From contig NZ_JAOQJF010000023.1 in NCBI RefSeq assembly GCF_025567195.1, forward strand, positions 1 to 50,896: 50,896 bases of DNA, written 5' to 3'. Position numbers and translations under genes: made by a program. This document shows, in pieces, positions 32,899-42,100 of the stretch (position 1 is the first letter of the stretch; each line of letters starts with the position of its first letter). The notes beneath the pieces are model-generated. The model was not told the DNA's origin and made no database searches. It saw only the letters and a list, made by a program, of their open reading frames with translations. The stretch comes from Alitiscatomonas aceti (lineage in GTDB: Bacteria > Bacillota > Clostridia > Lachnospirales > Lachnospiraceae).

Positions 32899-34052
32899 GC
32901 AGCCGCCTCCTTTCGCAAAGCCTCGTCCACGGCCCGGATGCGCCGGCCAATGGCCTCGATCACTGTAACGGTGACGCTGTTGCCTGCCTGCTTGTAGGCT
33001 TGGGCGTCCGAGTTGATGGCGAGGATCTTGTCGATTTGCTCATCGTCAAAGCCCTGCAGGCGCAGGCACTCCCTGGGCATCAGGCGGCGGATGCGTCCGC
33101 CGCGCTCCACAATGCCCTGCACACTGGCGGCGTCATGGGCGACACCGACCCCGACCCGACCGGCGCGTGTGGCGCTGCCCGGATAGCCCAAGTCCACGCT
33201 GTCGCCAGGCGCCGCCTCCTGATAGCCTTTTCGGGTGGCTTCCTTGATCAGCAGCGCCCCGGAGCGTTCCGCCTTATGATTGGACAGCGTCGTCTGCCCA
33301 TAGCGGGCAGTGATGCATCGGGATTGCTGCGTCCGTTTCGGATGCCCCGCACACAGATCCACAAAGGGCGCGTCCGGCGGCAGCAGGTATAACCCGGTTT
33401 TCACACCGAGGCCGCCACCACCGGCTGTCTGGGTACAGGCTACTCCTTCTGGGTCATAGACCCGGTGTCCTTGCGCCCCGCCGATGAGTTGTATAAGAGC
33501 TTTTGCACCATTTCCGAAGACAGGTAATATTTTTCCGGCGCATCGGGGATCAAGATAGCAGATAAGGAACACCCTCCTCCTTGACTGCGGGACTCCAAAA
33601 TGTTTGCTGTTAAGCACAGCCCATTCGACATGGTACCCCAGGTCAGAAAGCGCGGAGAGGATGGCCGCAAACGTCCGGCCGCCGTCATGGTTAAGCAGTC
33701 CTGGCACGTTCTCGAGCAGAAGATACGAAGGCCGTCTGGTTTCAGCCAGGCGGGCAATTTCAAAGAAGAGAGTACCTCTTGCATCGTCAAATCCTTTTCT
33801 GCGGCCAGCGAGAGAAAACGCCTGGCAGGGGAATCCCCCACACAAAAGGTCGAAGTCGGGCAGGTCGTTGGGGTCAATGGCTCGGGCGTCTGGATAGTAT
33901 CGCTCCTCCTTCCTGATGTCGTGGATCGCGCGGTAACTGGCTTCGGCATATTTGTCGATCTCGCAGTGTCCGACGCACTGGAAGCCGCCGACGCGGGTCA
34001 GCCCCGCCCGAAAGCCGCCGATCCCGGCGAACATATCAAAATATCGAATCAG
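32895..34052 (-). CDS. DNA (cytosine-5) methyltransferase, probable CTG start
   Basis: A 385-residue C5 methyltransferase. Motif I is DMFAGIGGFRAG, motif IV GGFPCQAFSLAG with the catalytic cysteine, motif VI LLLENVPGLL, motif VIII SRRRVFLI and motif X AYKQAGNSVTVTVI. A start at ATG 34034 would remove the first beta-strand (IRYFDM) before motif I, so I extend to CTG 34052, which overlaps the TGA of the upstream gene. GGGAG lies 10 nt before. It methylates C at an unknown site. With no restriction partner, it is a likely self-protection enzyme for the transferred DNA. It overlaps the amidoligase start by 4 bp. Confidence 0.88.
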   Translation of the reverse strand: MIRYFDMFAGIGGFRAGLTRVGGFQCVGHCEIDKYAEASYRAIHDIRKEERYYPDARAIDPNDLPDFDLLCGGFPCQAFSLAGRRKGFDDARGTLFFEIARLAETRRPSYLLLENVPGLLNHDGGRTFAAILSALSDLGYHVEWAVLNSKHFGVPQSRRRVFLICYLDPRCAGKILPVFGNGAKALIQLIGGAQGHRVYDPEGVACTQTAGGGGLGVKTGLYLLPPDAPFVDLCAGHPKRTQQSRCITARYGQTTLSNHKAERSGALLIKEATRKGYQEAAPGDSVDLGYPGSATRAGRVGVGVAHDAASVQGIVERGGRIRRLMPRECLRLQGFDDEQIDKILAINSDAQAYKQAGNSVTVTVIEAIGRRIRAVDEALRKEAAA

Positions 34053-34345
34053 ATGGTATCATCTCCCTCCTGCAGCGCACGGAGAAAGCCGAGGACGTCC
34101 TCATCGACGGCCCCGGCCTGCTCCTGCTGCGTAGTGGTCTTTGGGAAGGAAACGCCTGCCAGTTCCTCCCGGATAGCGCCGCGAATGGCCTCCAGCAGTT
34201 CCTGTTGTTCCATATAGCCGTTGATCATCCTGCACACGGCGTCCATGCGCTGTCCGGGCGCAACGGCGGACAGGCGCTCCCATGCGTTCCGCTGCTCCCG
34301 CTGAGTCAGGGAGAAGGAAAGACTGAGCCGTCGCTTTTCAGGCAT
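34049..34345 (-). CDS. ParR-like DNA-binding partner of ParM
   Basis: A 98-residue protein starting MPEKRRLSLSFSLTQREQRN, with a ribbon-helix-helix-type N-terminus and a helical, acidic C-terminus. It follows the ParM-like gene, overlapping it by 8 bp; this is the usual order of ParMRC loci, in which the small protein binds the centromere and links it to the filament. The family call is from context and size. ATG 34345 is chosen over an upstream in-frame ATG (34384) buried in parM. Confidence 0.68.
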   Translation of the reverse strand: MPEKRRLSLSFSLTQREQRNAWERLSAVAPGQRMDAVCRMINGYMEQQELLEAIRGAIREELAGVSFPKTTTQQEQAGAVDEDVLGFLRALQEGDDTI

Positions 34346-35267
34346 GGGCGCCGCTCCCCGACATCTGCCGTACAAGCCGTTCATAGCCCTTGGCGTTCAG
34401 GGATACATCATCGAGGATCACGGGCCGACACAGGCCGTTTGTGGCCGAAACACGCCGCTTCATGAGCGCCGCTCCGCCGCCTATAAAAATAGTAGGCATG
34501 GCGCGGGTGTCCAGGCCGCACTCCGTGATGGTGGAGAGCAGGTTCTGCACATACAGGTCCGCCTGGGCATGGATGATTCCTTTCGCCTCGTCCGGGAGGC
34601 TGCTGGCATCACCCCGCAGGACGCACTCGATCTGCGCCGTTGTCAGAGAAAGACCCAGGACGCGTCGCACCTGTTCGCTGATCTCATCGATGCAGCGGAT
34701 CATGCCCCACTCCAAGCTGCGGCAGGTGGCGGCATTGGGGAGGCGGTTGTCCAAGCGCATCAGGTCCACTGTCCAGCCACCGATGTCCGCCACGATGACG
34801 GACGGTTCATCCAGCAGCTCCGTCTGGGTCAGCACAGCGGCATAGCCCTGGGGGAACAGTTTCACATCCCGGACGGTGACGGTATAGTCCCGGCCCTCAT
34901 AGCGGAAGGGCACCGGTTTGCCGTCCCGCAGCAGATAGGCACGGAACTTCTTCTTGTCCCGGCCAAAACTGGTCAGGGGCAGGCCGGCAGCCAGAATGAC
35001 GGAGCAGGTGCGCTCGGCATTGCGGCAGTCCAGTTCCCTGGCGATGGCTGCCAGGGTCAGCAGATAGTAGTCCTCCGTCCGGGTCTTGTCTTTCTGCAGA
35101 GGCTGCCTGCCGCTGCCTACCACATAGTACGTACCGCCGTATTCCAACACATTCTTCTGGGTGTACGGCTCGTGCTCATAGGCCACCAGCCCCGAGGGGA
35201 AGGAACCGTGGACAGTTTTCATGGCTGCGTAACCGTGGTCCACGCCGATGACGTATCCCTCGCTCAC
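34338..35267 (-). CDS. ParM/StbA-like actin-fold segregation ATPase
   Basis: A 309-residue actin-family protein. Phosphate-1 is GYVIGVDHGYAAMKT, connect/phosphate-2 is VIVADIGGWTVDLMR, and the adenosine motif is TIFIGGGAALMK. Filaments of such proteins push sister molecules apart and could stabilise the extrachromosomal circular ICE. The GTG 35267 overlaps the upstream stop (GGTGA) and follows a G-rich ribosome site. It is coupled to the ParR-like gene. Confidence 0.88.
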   Translation of the reverse strand: MSEGYVIGVDHGYAAMKTVHGSFPSGLVAYEHEPYTQKNVLEYGGTYYVVGSGRQPLQKDKTRTEDYYLLTLAAIARELDCRNAERTCSVILAAGLPLTSFGRDKKKFRAYLLRDGKPVPFRYEGRDYTVTVRDVKLFPQGYAAVLTQTELLDEPSVIVADIGGWTVDLMRLDNRLPNAATCRSLEWGMIRCIDEISEQVRRVLGLSLTTAQIECVLRGDASSLPDEAKGIIHAQADLYVQNLLSTITECGLDTRAMPTIFIGGGAALMKRRVSATNGLCRPVILDDVSLNAKGYERLVRQMSGSGAHA

Positions 35268-35926
35268 CGAGCGCCGCCCCCTTTCTCTTTTTTGGTAGCC
35301 ATGTCCTGGACCTTGCCCTCGTCCAGCAGCCGGCGGATCTCATGGAGGTCGTAATTCCATGTGGATGGCGCCGCCAGGAAACGCTCCGGCCCGCCGTATT
35401 TTTCGCACAGCCGGGGTAGGAACCGTGGCAGGTCCTTCGGCTCCCTGGGGTATTGGATGCCGTCTTTGTAGACGATATCCTTTTTTAGCTCGTCCCGCAT
35501 CTTCTCGATCCTGTCTGGTTCCATCTCGTCGTAGGCGCTGCGGCCGGTGAGCTGCTCATAGGCGTAATCGCCCACATAGGACAGGCACTCGAAACAGCAA
35601 TCGCCGTATGGCTCTATATCCGCCAGCGTGTCGGGATCCCTCAGCGCATTCATGTACACCTCTTTGCCCTGGGCGATCAGCCAGGCGCGGAAGTCGATAA
35701 AACCGTCATCCGAACAGCCATACTCCTTGATCACGCTGACGGCGTCCCACAGGCCGTATTGGTCCGCCAGATCCTCATAGGTTTGCAGAATGTCATGGAA
35801 ATTTTTCGCCGCGGCAGGCCCCATAGACACAAGCTGCTCCCGCAGGTAGTCCTCCATAGCGTTCAGATCCTGGCCGCAGGCGGTTTTTGCCTCCTGAATC
35901 AGCGCCCAGAAGGCATCCTTGCTCAT
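35264..35926 (-). CDS. DUF4240-like protein
   Basis: A 220-residue protein. The start SKDAFWALIQEAKTACGQDL and the following LREQLVSMGPAAAKNFHDIL fit the DUF4240 pattern (FWxLIxxA), a family found in Firmicutes with unknown function. Later parts are acidic, with a KKEKGGGAR tail. The upstream spacing is loose and the ribosome site weak. It overlaps parM by 4 bp, so it may be in the same transcript. Confidence 0.72.
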   Translation of the reverse strand: MSKDAFWALIQEAKTACGQDLNAMEDYLREQLVSMGPAAAKNFHDILQTYEDLADQYGLWDAVSVIKEYGCSDDGFIDFRAWLIAQGKEVYMNALRDPDTLADIEPYGDCCFECLSYVGDYAYEQLTGRSAYDEMEPDRIEKMRDELKKDIVYKDGIQYPREPKDLPRFLPRLCEKYGGPERFLAAPSTWNYDLHEIRRLLDEGKVQDMATKKEKGGGAR

Positions 35927-35946
35927 CCCATTGTCAGGTTTCTGTT

Positions 35947-36609
35947 CTATCGCTCAGCACCTTCCTTCCGTTTTTCTTTTTGCTTGCCGATCCGCCGTTC
36001 CTGCTCCTGGGGCAGAAGGCCCTGAAAACCTAAGTCACGCAGGGCCTGCGTATAGAGCTGCTTTTCAAAGGCCCGGTACTCCGGGGTGGCGGTGTCCACA
36101 TCCAACAGGACAGCCTTTTCATAAGGTGTCCCCGGCACGACCTCCCACCGAACGGCATGGAAGTGCAGGGCGGTCAGGTACTTCAGCAGTTGATGACCGT
36201 CCGCCTCATCAAAGACACCGCGGTTGTCCTCATAGGGGAACTCGCCGGGGAGATTGGGATAGCCGGAGATCGCCAGGGCGGCGTCGTAGAGGCGGAAACC
36301 ACCATCATCAAAATCCGGGGCGATGGTGTCATAGAACCGCCGGAGCTGCTCCGTGCTGTCCAGGGCCGGGCAAAAGGACGCAAGGGCTTTCTTCAGTGTT
36401 TCCACTTTCTGGCGCTCCTGATTGGCGGCATATTCCTTACCGCAGCTCTCCTGGTAGTATTCATCGACGAGCGGTTCCAGTTCATTGATCTTGCTCTGCA
36501 GTTGCGCGCATTCCATCCGGCTGAGGTCCAATTCAGTGTTGGATTCCTCCAACGCCTGCCGCAGAGCGGGGTAGTCCCGGACCGCGGCGATCAGATCCTT
36601 GATCTTCAT
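35947..36609 (-). CDS. Hypothetical coiled-coil protein
   Basis: A 220-residue protein; the first ~70 residues form a likely coiled coil (ALEESNTELDLSRMECAQLQ, SKINELEPLVDEYY), followed by an acidic mixed domain and a basic tail (KQKEKRKEGAER). Family not recognised. The ATG follows GAAAGGCGGC and lies just after the upstream stop. Confidence 0.7.
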   Translation of the reverse strand: MKIKDLIAAVRDYPALRQALEESNTELDLSRMECAQLQSKINELEPLVDEYYQESCGKEYAANQERQKVETLKKALASFCPALDSTEQLRRFYDTIAPDFDDGGFRLYDAALAISGYPNLPGEFPYEDNRGVFDEADGHQLLKYLTALHFHAVRWEVVPGTPYEKAVLLDVDTATPEYRAFEKQLYTQALRDLGFQGLLPQEQERRIGKQKEKRKEGAER

Positions 36610-36610
36610 G

Positions 36611-37015
36611 TCACGCCGCCTTTCTGAGCCGGGCGATCAGGCGATCCAGCACAGCGATGCGGGATCTCACCTTGCCGGCGGAAGCGTTCAGGCCATGCGC
36701 CTGATTTTGAATGCGGCGGCGGATGGCCGCGAGCTGTTGGCGATCCCTGCAGCACTCCAGCACAACATACCGCCCCTTCCCATTGGACAGGACCTCGCGC
36801 TCACCAGAGGCATCCCGGAGGCTGGCCATGAGGCGCTGGCCCAGCTGCCTGCGGTAGCGGTCCTGCAGGACGTCGGCGTCGCAGGAGACATGGTGTTTTT
36901 TCAAAATGGCCGCGATCTCGTCGCCGCTGATCTCCATGTTGGCAAACAGCACATGGAGGATCTCATCCTTGGCGTCGGGCGGCAGCGCGGGGCGGCCGTG
37001 GGATCTCCTGGTCAT
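36611..37015 (-). CDS. Hypothetical basic DNA-binding-like protein
   Basis: A 134-residue basic protein (many Arg) with a helix-rich pattern: DAKDEILHVLFANMEISGDE, RRQLGQRLMASLRDASGE, and a C-terminal RSRIAVLDRLIARLRKAA. It may bind DNA, but I cannot name a family. Its ATG overlaps the upstream stop by 4 bp. Confidence 0.65.
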   Translation of the reverse strand: MTRRSHGRPALPPDAKDEILHVLFANMEISGDEIAAILKKHHVSCDADVLQDRYRRQLGQRLMASLRDASGEREVLSNGKGRYVVLECCRDRQQLAAIRRRIQNQAHGLNASAGKVRSRIAVLDRLIARLRKAA

Positions 37016-37749
37016 CGCGTCTGCTCCTTCCTGCGCTGTGCGCGCCGCACCACATAGTCGGCCCTGTCCAGAGCGGGGGCCTTGCTTGGGAAAACATAGA
37101 GCATGCCGTGCTGTTCGGCCCGCTCCGCGGGAAAGCCCTGGGGAACATTCTCCGGAGAGTCCGAAACCGCGACAGTCCGATATTTCCAGTCGCGGGAGGA
37201 TTGGTAGGCGAACAGGTGATCCCCCTCCCGCCGGATGCTGTAGGCGGCTTTCCCTTCATGCTGCCGGACATATTCCCCCACAGCCGCTTTCTCCAGCACG
37301 AAGCGAGGCTGGATCCCCTGGGCCAGTTCCGGCGCCATGGCGTTGATATAGGCGGTCATCTCCCGCACATTCCCGCAGCAAAACTCCGGCGCGTCATAGC
37401 CATACCGCTCTGTGTACAGCGTCCACTTGATCAGTTCGTGGTGGCTGTCCAGGGCAACAAGAAAATATTTCCCGTCGCGCTCCCCGGTGAGAGGCTCAAA
37501 CCGGACGTCGTCATAAAGCGGTCCCTCCAGCGGGCAGTTGTTCTTGAACCACACATAGTAGTTGTCCAGAATGAAGGGGTCCGTGATCCCCAGCACCACG
37601 CTGGAGATCTTCTTCAGGCGTCCGGCCAGGGCGTCGTCCCGGCAAAACCAGTCATACCAGCCGGCCTCGCACTGCACAGCACGGTCCCGGCTGCTGAAAT
37701 CCCCGGCACGGAACCGCTCCTGCCATGTTCGCACACTCATCTCATTCAT
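37012..37749 (-). CDS. Hypothetical protein of ICE accessory operon
   Basis: A 245-residue protein starting MNEMSVRTWQERFRAGDF with aromatic-rich stretches (WYDWFCRDDALAGRLK, YYVWFKNNCPLEGPLYDDVR, HHELIKWTLYTERYGYD). I do not recognise the family. The ATG follows AAAGGGGGACGCT. It is coupled by 4-bp overlaps to the ParB-like gene upstream and the basic protein gene downstream, so it belongs to the same operon. Confidence 0.68.
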   Translation of the reverse strand: MNEMSVRTWQERFRAGDFSSRDRAVQCEAGWYDWFCRDDALAGRLKKISSVVLGITDPFILDNYYVWFKNNCPLEGPLYDDVRFEPLTGERDGKYFLVALDSHHELIKWTLYTERYGYDAPEFCCGNVREMTAYINAMAPELAQGIQPRFVLEKAAVGEYVRQHEGKAAYSIRREGDHLFAYQSSRDWKYRTVAVSDSPENVPQGFPAERAEQHGMLYVFPSKAPALDRADYVVRRAQRRKEQTR

Positions 37750-38642
37750 AGCGTCCCCCTTTCCGGCAGGAGGTGTTCCATGAGGCCGGCAATGGAGGTA
37801 AACACCCCGGCCAACTCATGGGACTCCTGGATGGTATCCTCCATTTCTTCCTTAGTCATGCGGGTGCATTTGACCCAGATGCGCACATTTTCCTCTGTGG
37901 GCGTCAGCAGAACGGCCTTTTCATAAGCCTTGCAGAACACGCCGGCGATCTTGCTCTGGCGGTCGATCTCCGCATCCTTCTCCCGGATCTCCTTTTTCGC
38001 TTTTTCCAGCTCCACCAGGTCCAATGCCGCCTGCCCCTGCTCGTCCTCCGGCAGATCCTGTACCTGCCGGGTGATCTGATACCCTTGGTTGACGGACAGT
38101 TCCTTTTTATCCAGGGCCTCCTTCACGGCGGCGGGGGCGTGTTCGTCGATCTGCATCACCTTGCCCATCGTGCGCTCTCCGAGGCCAACGGATGCAGCCA
38201 ATTTTTTGCGGGTGTCCACAGGTGCGGAACCTTCCGGCAATGTTGCCGAAAGGTCTGTACGGGCACCCTGGTTGGCCTTTGCCCTGGCCTCGATCTCCGG
38301 CCGCAGTTTCAGGGCGATCTTGCCCAACTCCCATTTGTCCAGGTTGCGGCGGCCCTTCTGGGTATCCAGCGCCCACTGCTTGGCCTCCAGCAGATCGTCA
38401 AAGGCAAACACCGCCATCTTGTAGGGCAGGTCGTGCCGGGTGCAGATCTGCTGCCGGTTGTGGCCGTCTACGACGACCAGATCCTCATTGACAATGATGG
38501 GCGCATAGCAGCCGTTTTGCAGGATGTCCTTCTCCAGCGCGGCAAGCTGCTCCCCGCTGAGAGGGGGGAGCAGTTCCGCCAGTTCCGGTAGAATGGTGGG
38601 GGTGCGTTCCGCACTGGTGTATTCAATGCCTGTATTACGCAT
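37746..38642 (-). CDS. ParB-like N-terminal-domain protein
   Basis: A 298-residue protein with a ParB/Srx-like N-terminal domain: LEKDILQNGCYAPIIVNEDL, VVVDGHNRQQICTRH (the GHxR-type nucleotide-binding loop) and LPYKMAVFAFDDLLEAKQWA. A helix-turn-helix-like region follows (VGLGERTMGKVMQI), then an acidic coiled-coil C-terminus. ParB-fold proteins bind CTP or DNA in partition or regulate elements. It is immediately downstream of ssb (5-bp gap). It may serve partition or anti-restriction; both have been suggested for such proteins. Confidence 0.83.
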   Translation of the reverse strand: MRNTGIEYTSAERTPTILPELAELLPPLSGEQLAALEKDILQNGCYAPIIVNEDLVVVDGHNRQQICTRHDLPYKMAVFAFDDLLEAKQWALDTQKGRRNLDKWELGKIALKLRPEIEARAKANQGARTDLSATLPEGSAPVDTRKKLAASVGLGERTMGKVMQIDEHAPAAVKEALDKKELSVNQGYQITRQVQDLPEDEQGQAALDLVELEKAKKEIREKDAEIDRQSKIAGVFCKAYEKAVLLTPTEENVRIWVKCTRMTKEEMEDTIQESHELAGVFTSIAGLMEHLLPERGTL

Positions 38643-38647
38643 GGCGC

Positions 38648-39022
38648 TCAGGCCGCAGCCTCATCCATACCGTCCGCAGGCATGGACACGGCGCTTTCCT
38701 CCACGCGGCGGGGAGACAGGAACTCCACCTCCGTGGCTTTGATGAGGAAACCGGGCTGACGCTCCGGCTCGTCCGCGAAGGTGATGGTTTCAAAGTCGCC
38801 GGAGGCGGCCAACTTGCAGCCCTTCCATGCAAACTCCGCGCAGCGTTCCGCCAGCGGGCCGCGGACCTTAATGGAGATGAAATCCGTCAGGCGGTTGCCG
38901 TCCTTGTCCCGGTAGCGGCGGTCCGAGGCGATCCGCAGGATGGCATAGGGCTTGCCGGTGGCCTCATGGACCTTCAGTTCCACATCGTTTGTCAGGTTTC
39001 CGATTGCTACGATCTTCAGCAT
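38648..39022 (-). CDS. ssb: Single-stranded DNA-binding protein
   Basis: A 124-residue SSB-like OB-fold protein: LKIVAIGNLTNDVELKVHEA, ILRIASDRRYRDKDGNRLTD, FISIKVRGPLAERCAEFAWK and LAASGDFETITF. It coats the incoming or replicating strand. The C-terminus (EESAVSMPADGMDEAAA) lacks the classic DDDIPF tail, as is common for ICE-borne copies. The ATG follows GAAGGAGAAAT. It starts a long operon that continues to the oriT region. Confidence 0.85.
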   Translation of the reverse strand: MLKIVAIGNLTNDVELKVHEATGKPYAILRIASDRRYRDKDGNRLTDFISIKVRGPLAERCAEFAWKGCKLAASGDFETITFADEPERQPGFLIKATEVEFLSPRRVEESAVSMPADGMDEAAA

Positions 39023-39066
39023 AGGTGCATTTCTCCTTCTTTATTTAATGTAGAGTGAATTGTGGG

Positions 39067-39100
39067 ATAAAAGCGCCGCGGCCCACAGTGGGGCCGCGGC
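39067..39100 (-). terminator. Minus-strand terminator after SLH surface-protein gene
   Basis: A 10-bp stem GCCGCGGCCC/GGGCCGCGGC (39100-39091 and 39084-39075) is followed on the minus strand by GCTTTTATC. It ends the surface protein message 13 bp after the stop codon, so ssb and the genes beyond probably have their own promoter or depend on read-through. Confidence 0.75.
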
Positions 39101-39112
39101 ACAGCGGTTGGA

Positions 39113-42100
39113 TCACTTGTCCCAGGTTTCAGGGGCGGTGAGGATGGCGGTGTGGGCGTTGGCGGCCTCCAGCACGTTGTAGTAGGCCCAATGGCGGGAG
39201 GACACGTCGGGGAACATCACCAGACGGCGGTGATTATCGGCAATATAGTCCTCGTCAGCCTCGCGGCCCAGCAGGCGGTTGACAATGGTGACGACTTCCG
39301 CCCGGTCAATGGGATCGTCGGCCCGGAAGGTGCCGTCGCCGTAGCCCTCTACCCAGCCGTGGATGGCGGCGTCCTTGATATACTCAGCAGCCCAGTAGCC
39401 GTCGCTCACATCGTCAAAGCCCTCGTACTGCTCCATGATTTCCTCGGCTCCATCGCCGTACACATCAAAGAACCGCGCCGCCATAGCGGTAAACTCGGCG
39501 CGGGTGATGGCCTTATCACCCCGGTAGGTGCGGTCATTGTAGCCCACGGCCACGCCGTAGCCAGTGAGATATTCCACATAGCCCGCATACCACATATCCG
39601 GGTCAATATCCTTGAACTTCACATTATTTCCGCTGGGGATGCGCTCGTCCAGCCGGTCAGAGAGCAGGCGGGCAAAGATGGCTGCGGCCTCGCTCCGGCT
39701 CATGCTGCGCTCCGGGCCAAAGGTGCCGTCTGTGTAGCCATAGATATAGGCCCCGTGGTACTCAGTTTCTGTGACAGCGGGGACGGTGAGTTTGCCGTCC
39801 TCGTCGGTTTCTCCGCGCTCACTCTGGCCCAGATCACCCTTGACGATAACCGTCACACCCTCCTGGGGGTCGCGCTCATTGTCCGTGACCGTGACGGTGA
39901 TGCGGTTATCCTCATCCATATCGGTTCCGTCCGGCAGGGTGACGGTAATATTGCCGCCCTTGCCGATGGATACTTCCGCGTCCTCGATGGGGCGTCCGGT
40001 TTCGTAGTCCTCTACAGTGACGGTCAGTGTCCAGCGGTCGCCGTCCTCGTCCTCCCAGCCAACGGTGGTATTGCCGTCCTCATTGGTCTTGCCGCTGGTG
40101 CCGGGAACAGTGACCTGCCCATTGCTGTCAGTGTTACCGGCACAGTAGTTATCGTGCTTGTCAGTCATAGTAACGAACATACCCTCCACGGCGCTCTTAT
40201 CCTTGGTGAGCAGGACAGTCACGGTAGTCTGGTCGGCATAGTCCAGCTGGCGGGAATTGGGGAGACGGATGGACAGGGTATCGTCCGCATGGAGAGTGAC
40301 AATAGCATTGGAAACGGGGTCTTTAGTGTCGGTATCCGTGACAATTACCAGATAGCCGCCCACAACGGCCTCGCCCTTACTGTCCGTAGTGGCCTGATTG
40401 TAGATCTTCTCAATGGTTTCTTCCTCTAACTTCTCACCGCAGACCTCGCACTCCCTGTGCTTGCTGCCCTCGCTGTCGGTGGTAGGCTCCTTGTCGATGA
40501 TCCAGTCGCCGGGCTTATGGCCTGCCGCCTCGGTGTAGTCGCCCTTGTAGGCGTCGCCGCAGCGGGTGCAGGTATAGGTGGTGTAGCCCATCTCGGTGCA
40601 GGTCGGCTCGGTCACTTCCTCGGCATAGTCATGGCCCAAAGCGTTCTCAATGACGGCGCCGCAGCGGGTGCAGAGTTGAGGATCGGTGCAGGTGGCCGGG
40701 TCGCCGGGGATATGGCCCGCGGCCTCGTCGCCCTCCAGACGGGTGGCTCCGCAGCGGACGCAGGTGTACTCGGTCATGCCCTCGCCGGTGCAGGTGGCCC
40801 CGGTGATCTCCTTGCCTTCGTCCCAACTATGCCCCAGCGGGTCGGTGTAGTCGGTGATGAACGAACTGCCGCAGCCCTCGCAGATATGGAGGGTGCGCCC
40901 GCCGCCCTCACAGGTGGCCGGGGTGGTCTTGCTTACATAGTTGTGAGGCAGCGCGGCGGTGATGTCCTCGATGTGGCGCTCCCCACAGACGGTACACTCC
41001 CGCAGGGTGTAGCCAGGGCTGGTACAGGTTGCCGGAATGACGGTGGTGGAGAACTCATGCTCGGTCTGAGGCAGGTCGGTTTCTTTCACATTGCCGCACC
41101 GCTCACAGATGTCAATGGTCTTACCGGGGACTTCACAGGTGGCGTCCCGGATGACCACACTCTGATAGGCGTGGCCCAGCGCGGCCTCATAGTCCCGCTT
41201 TTCAATCATGCCGCAGTCCACGCACAGATAGCGGTCATAGCCCAGGGTCAGGCAGGTGGGGTCTACGCTATCCAGCAGTGTCCAGTTGTGGTTCTCGCCG
41301 CAGCCCTTGTCGTCACAGCAGCAGCCGTCACAGTCCGGATCCTGGCAGCCGCAGTCAGGATTGCCGCAGCCGCAGGAGCAGGAGCCGTCCTCGGTGGTGG
41401 TTTCATCCCTGAGATGGACATACGCCACACCGTCCTCCACCATGTCCGTGTCGTGGTAGGTGTAGGTGATCTCGTAGTAAACCGGGTAATCCCCCGCCTC
41501 GGTGTAGTTGGGTGCGCTGGTCAGGGTGCAGGCATCTGCGCTGTGGCCGTAGCGGATAGCGGTGGTCACGCCGGCCTCGGACAAGTCCGACACGGTGACG
41601 GTGTGGGGCTGGCCGTCCACCACGCCGAAGTAGTCCGCAATGACGGCCTTGGCGGCGGTGTAGGAAGTTTCAGCATAGCCGCAGTCGGCGCAGGTATCCA
41701 TCTCCACAAAGCGGTCATGGGCCAACTCGGGCCGGATGGCATTCTCCATGTGGTGACGCTCCAACGTGGAATTTTCCTCCTTGAATGTGCCGTAGCAGAA
41801 CCCGCAGTATTCGCCGCTGGTGGTGATGACGCGGTGATACTCGCTGTCCGCTTGCTCAATGGTCTGGGTTTCCGGCAGTTCCTCGAAAAAATTGTTCGCG
41901 CAATCGTAGAGCCAATAGACGTTCTTCAGGTAGCCGTAGTCCGTCTTGGCCATGTTGGTGTTGATGCTGCCGCAGGTTTCACACACGGCTTTGGTCCAGT
42001 GATAAGCCGTGTAATAGGCGTCCTGTCCCGGTACGCCGTCCAGAATGGAACCCTTGCCGGAACCATCTACAAAGGTGCCGTCCGAGTATTTCACATTCCG

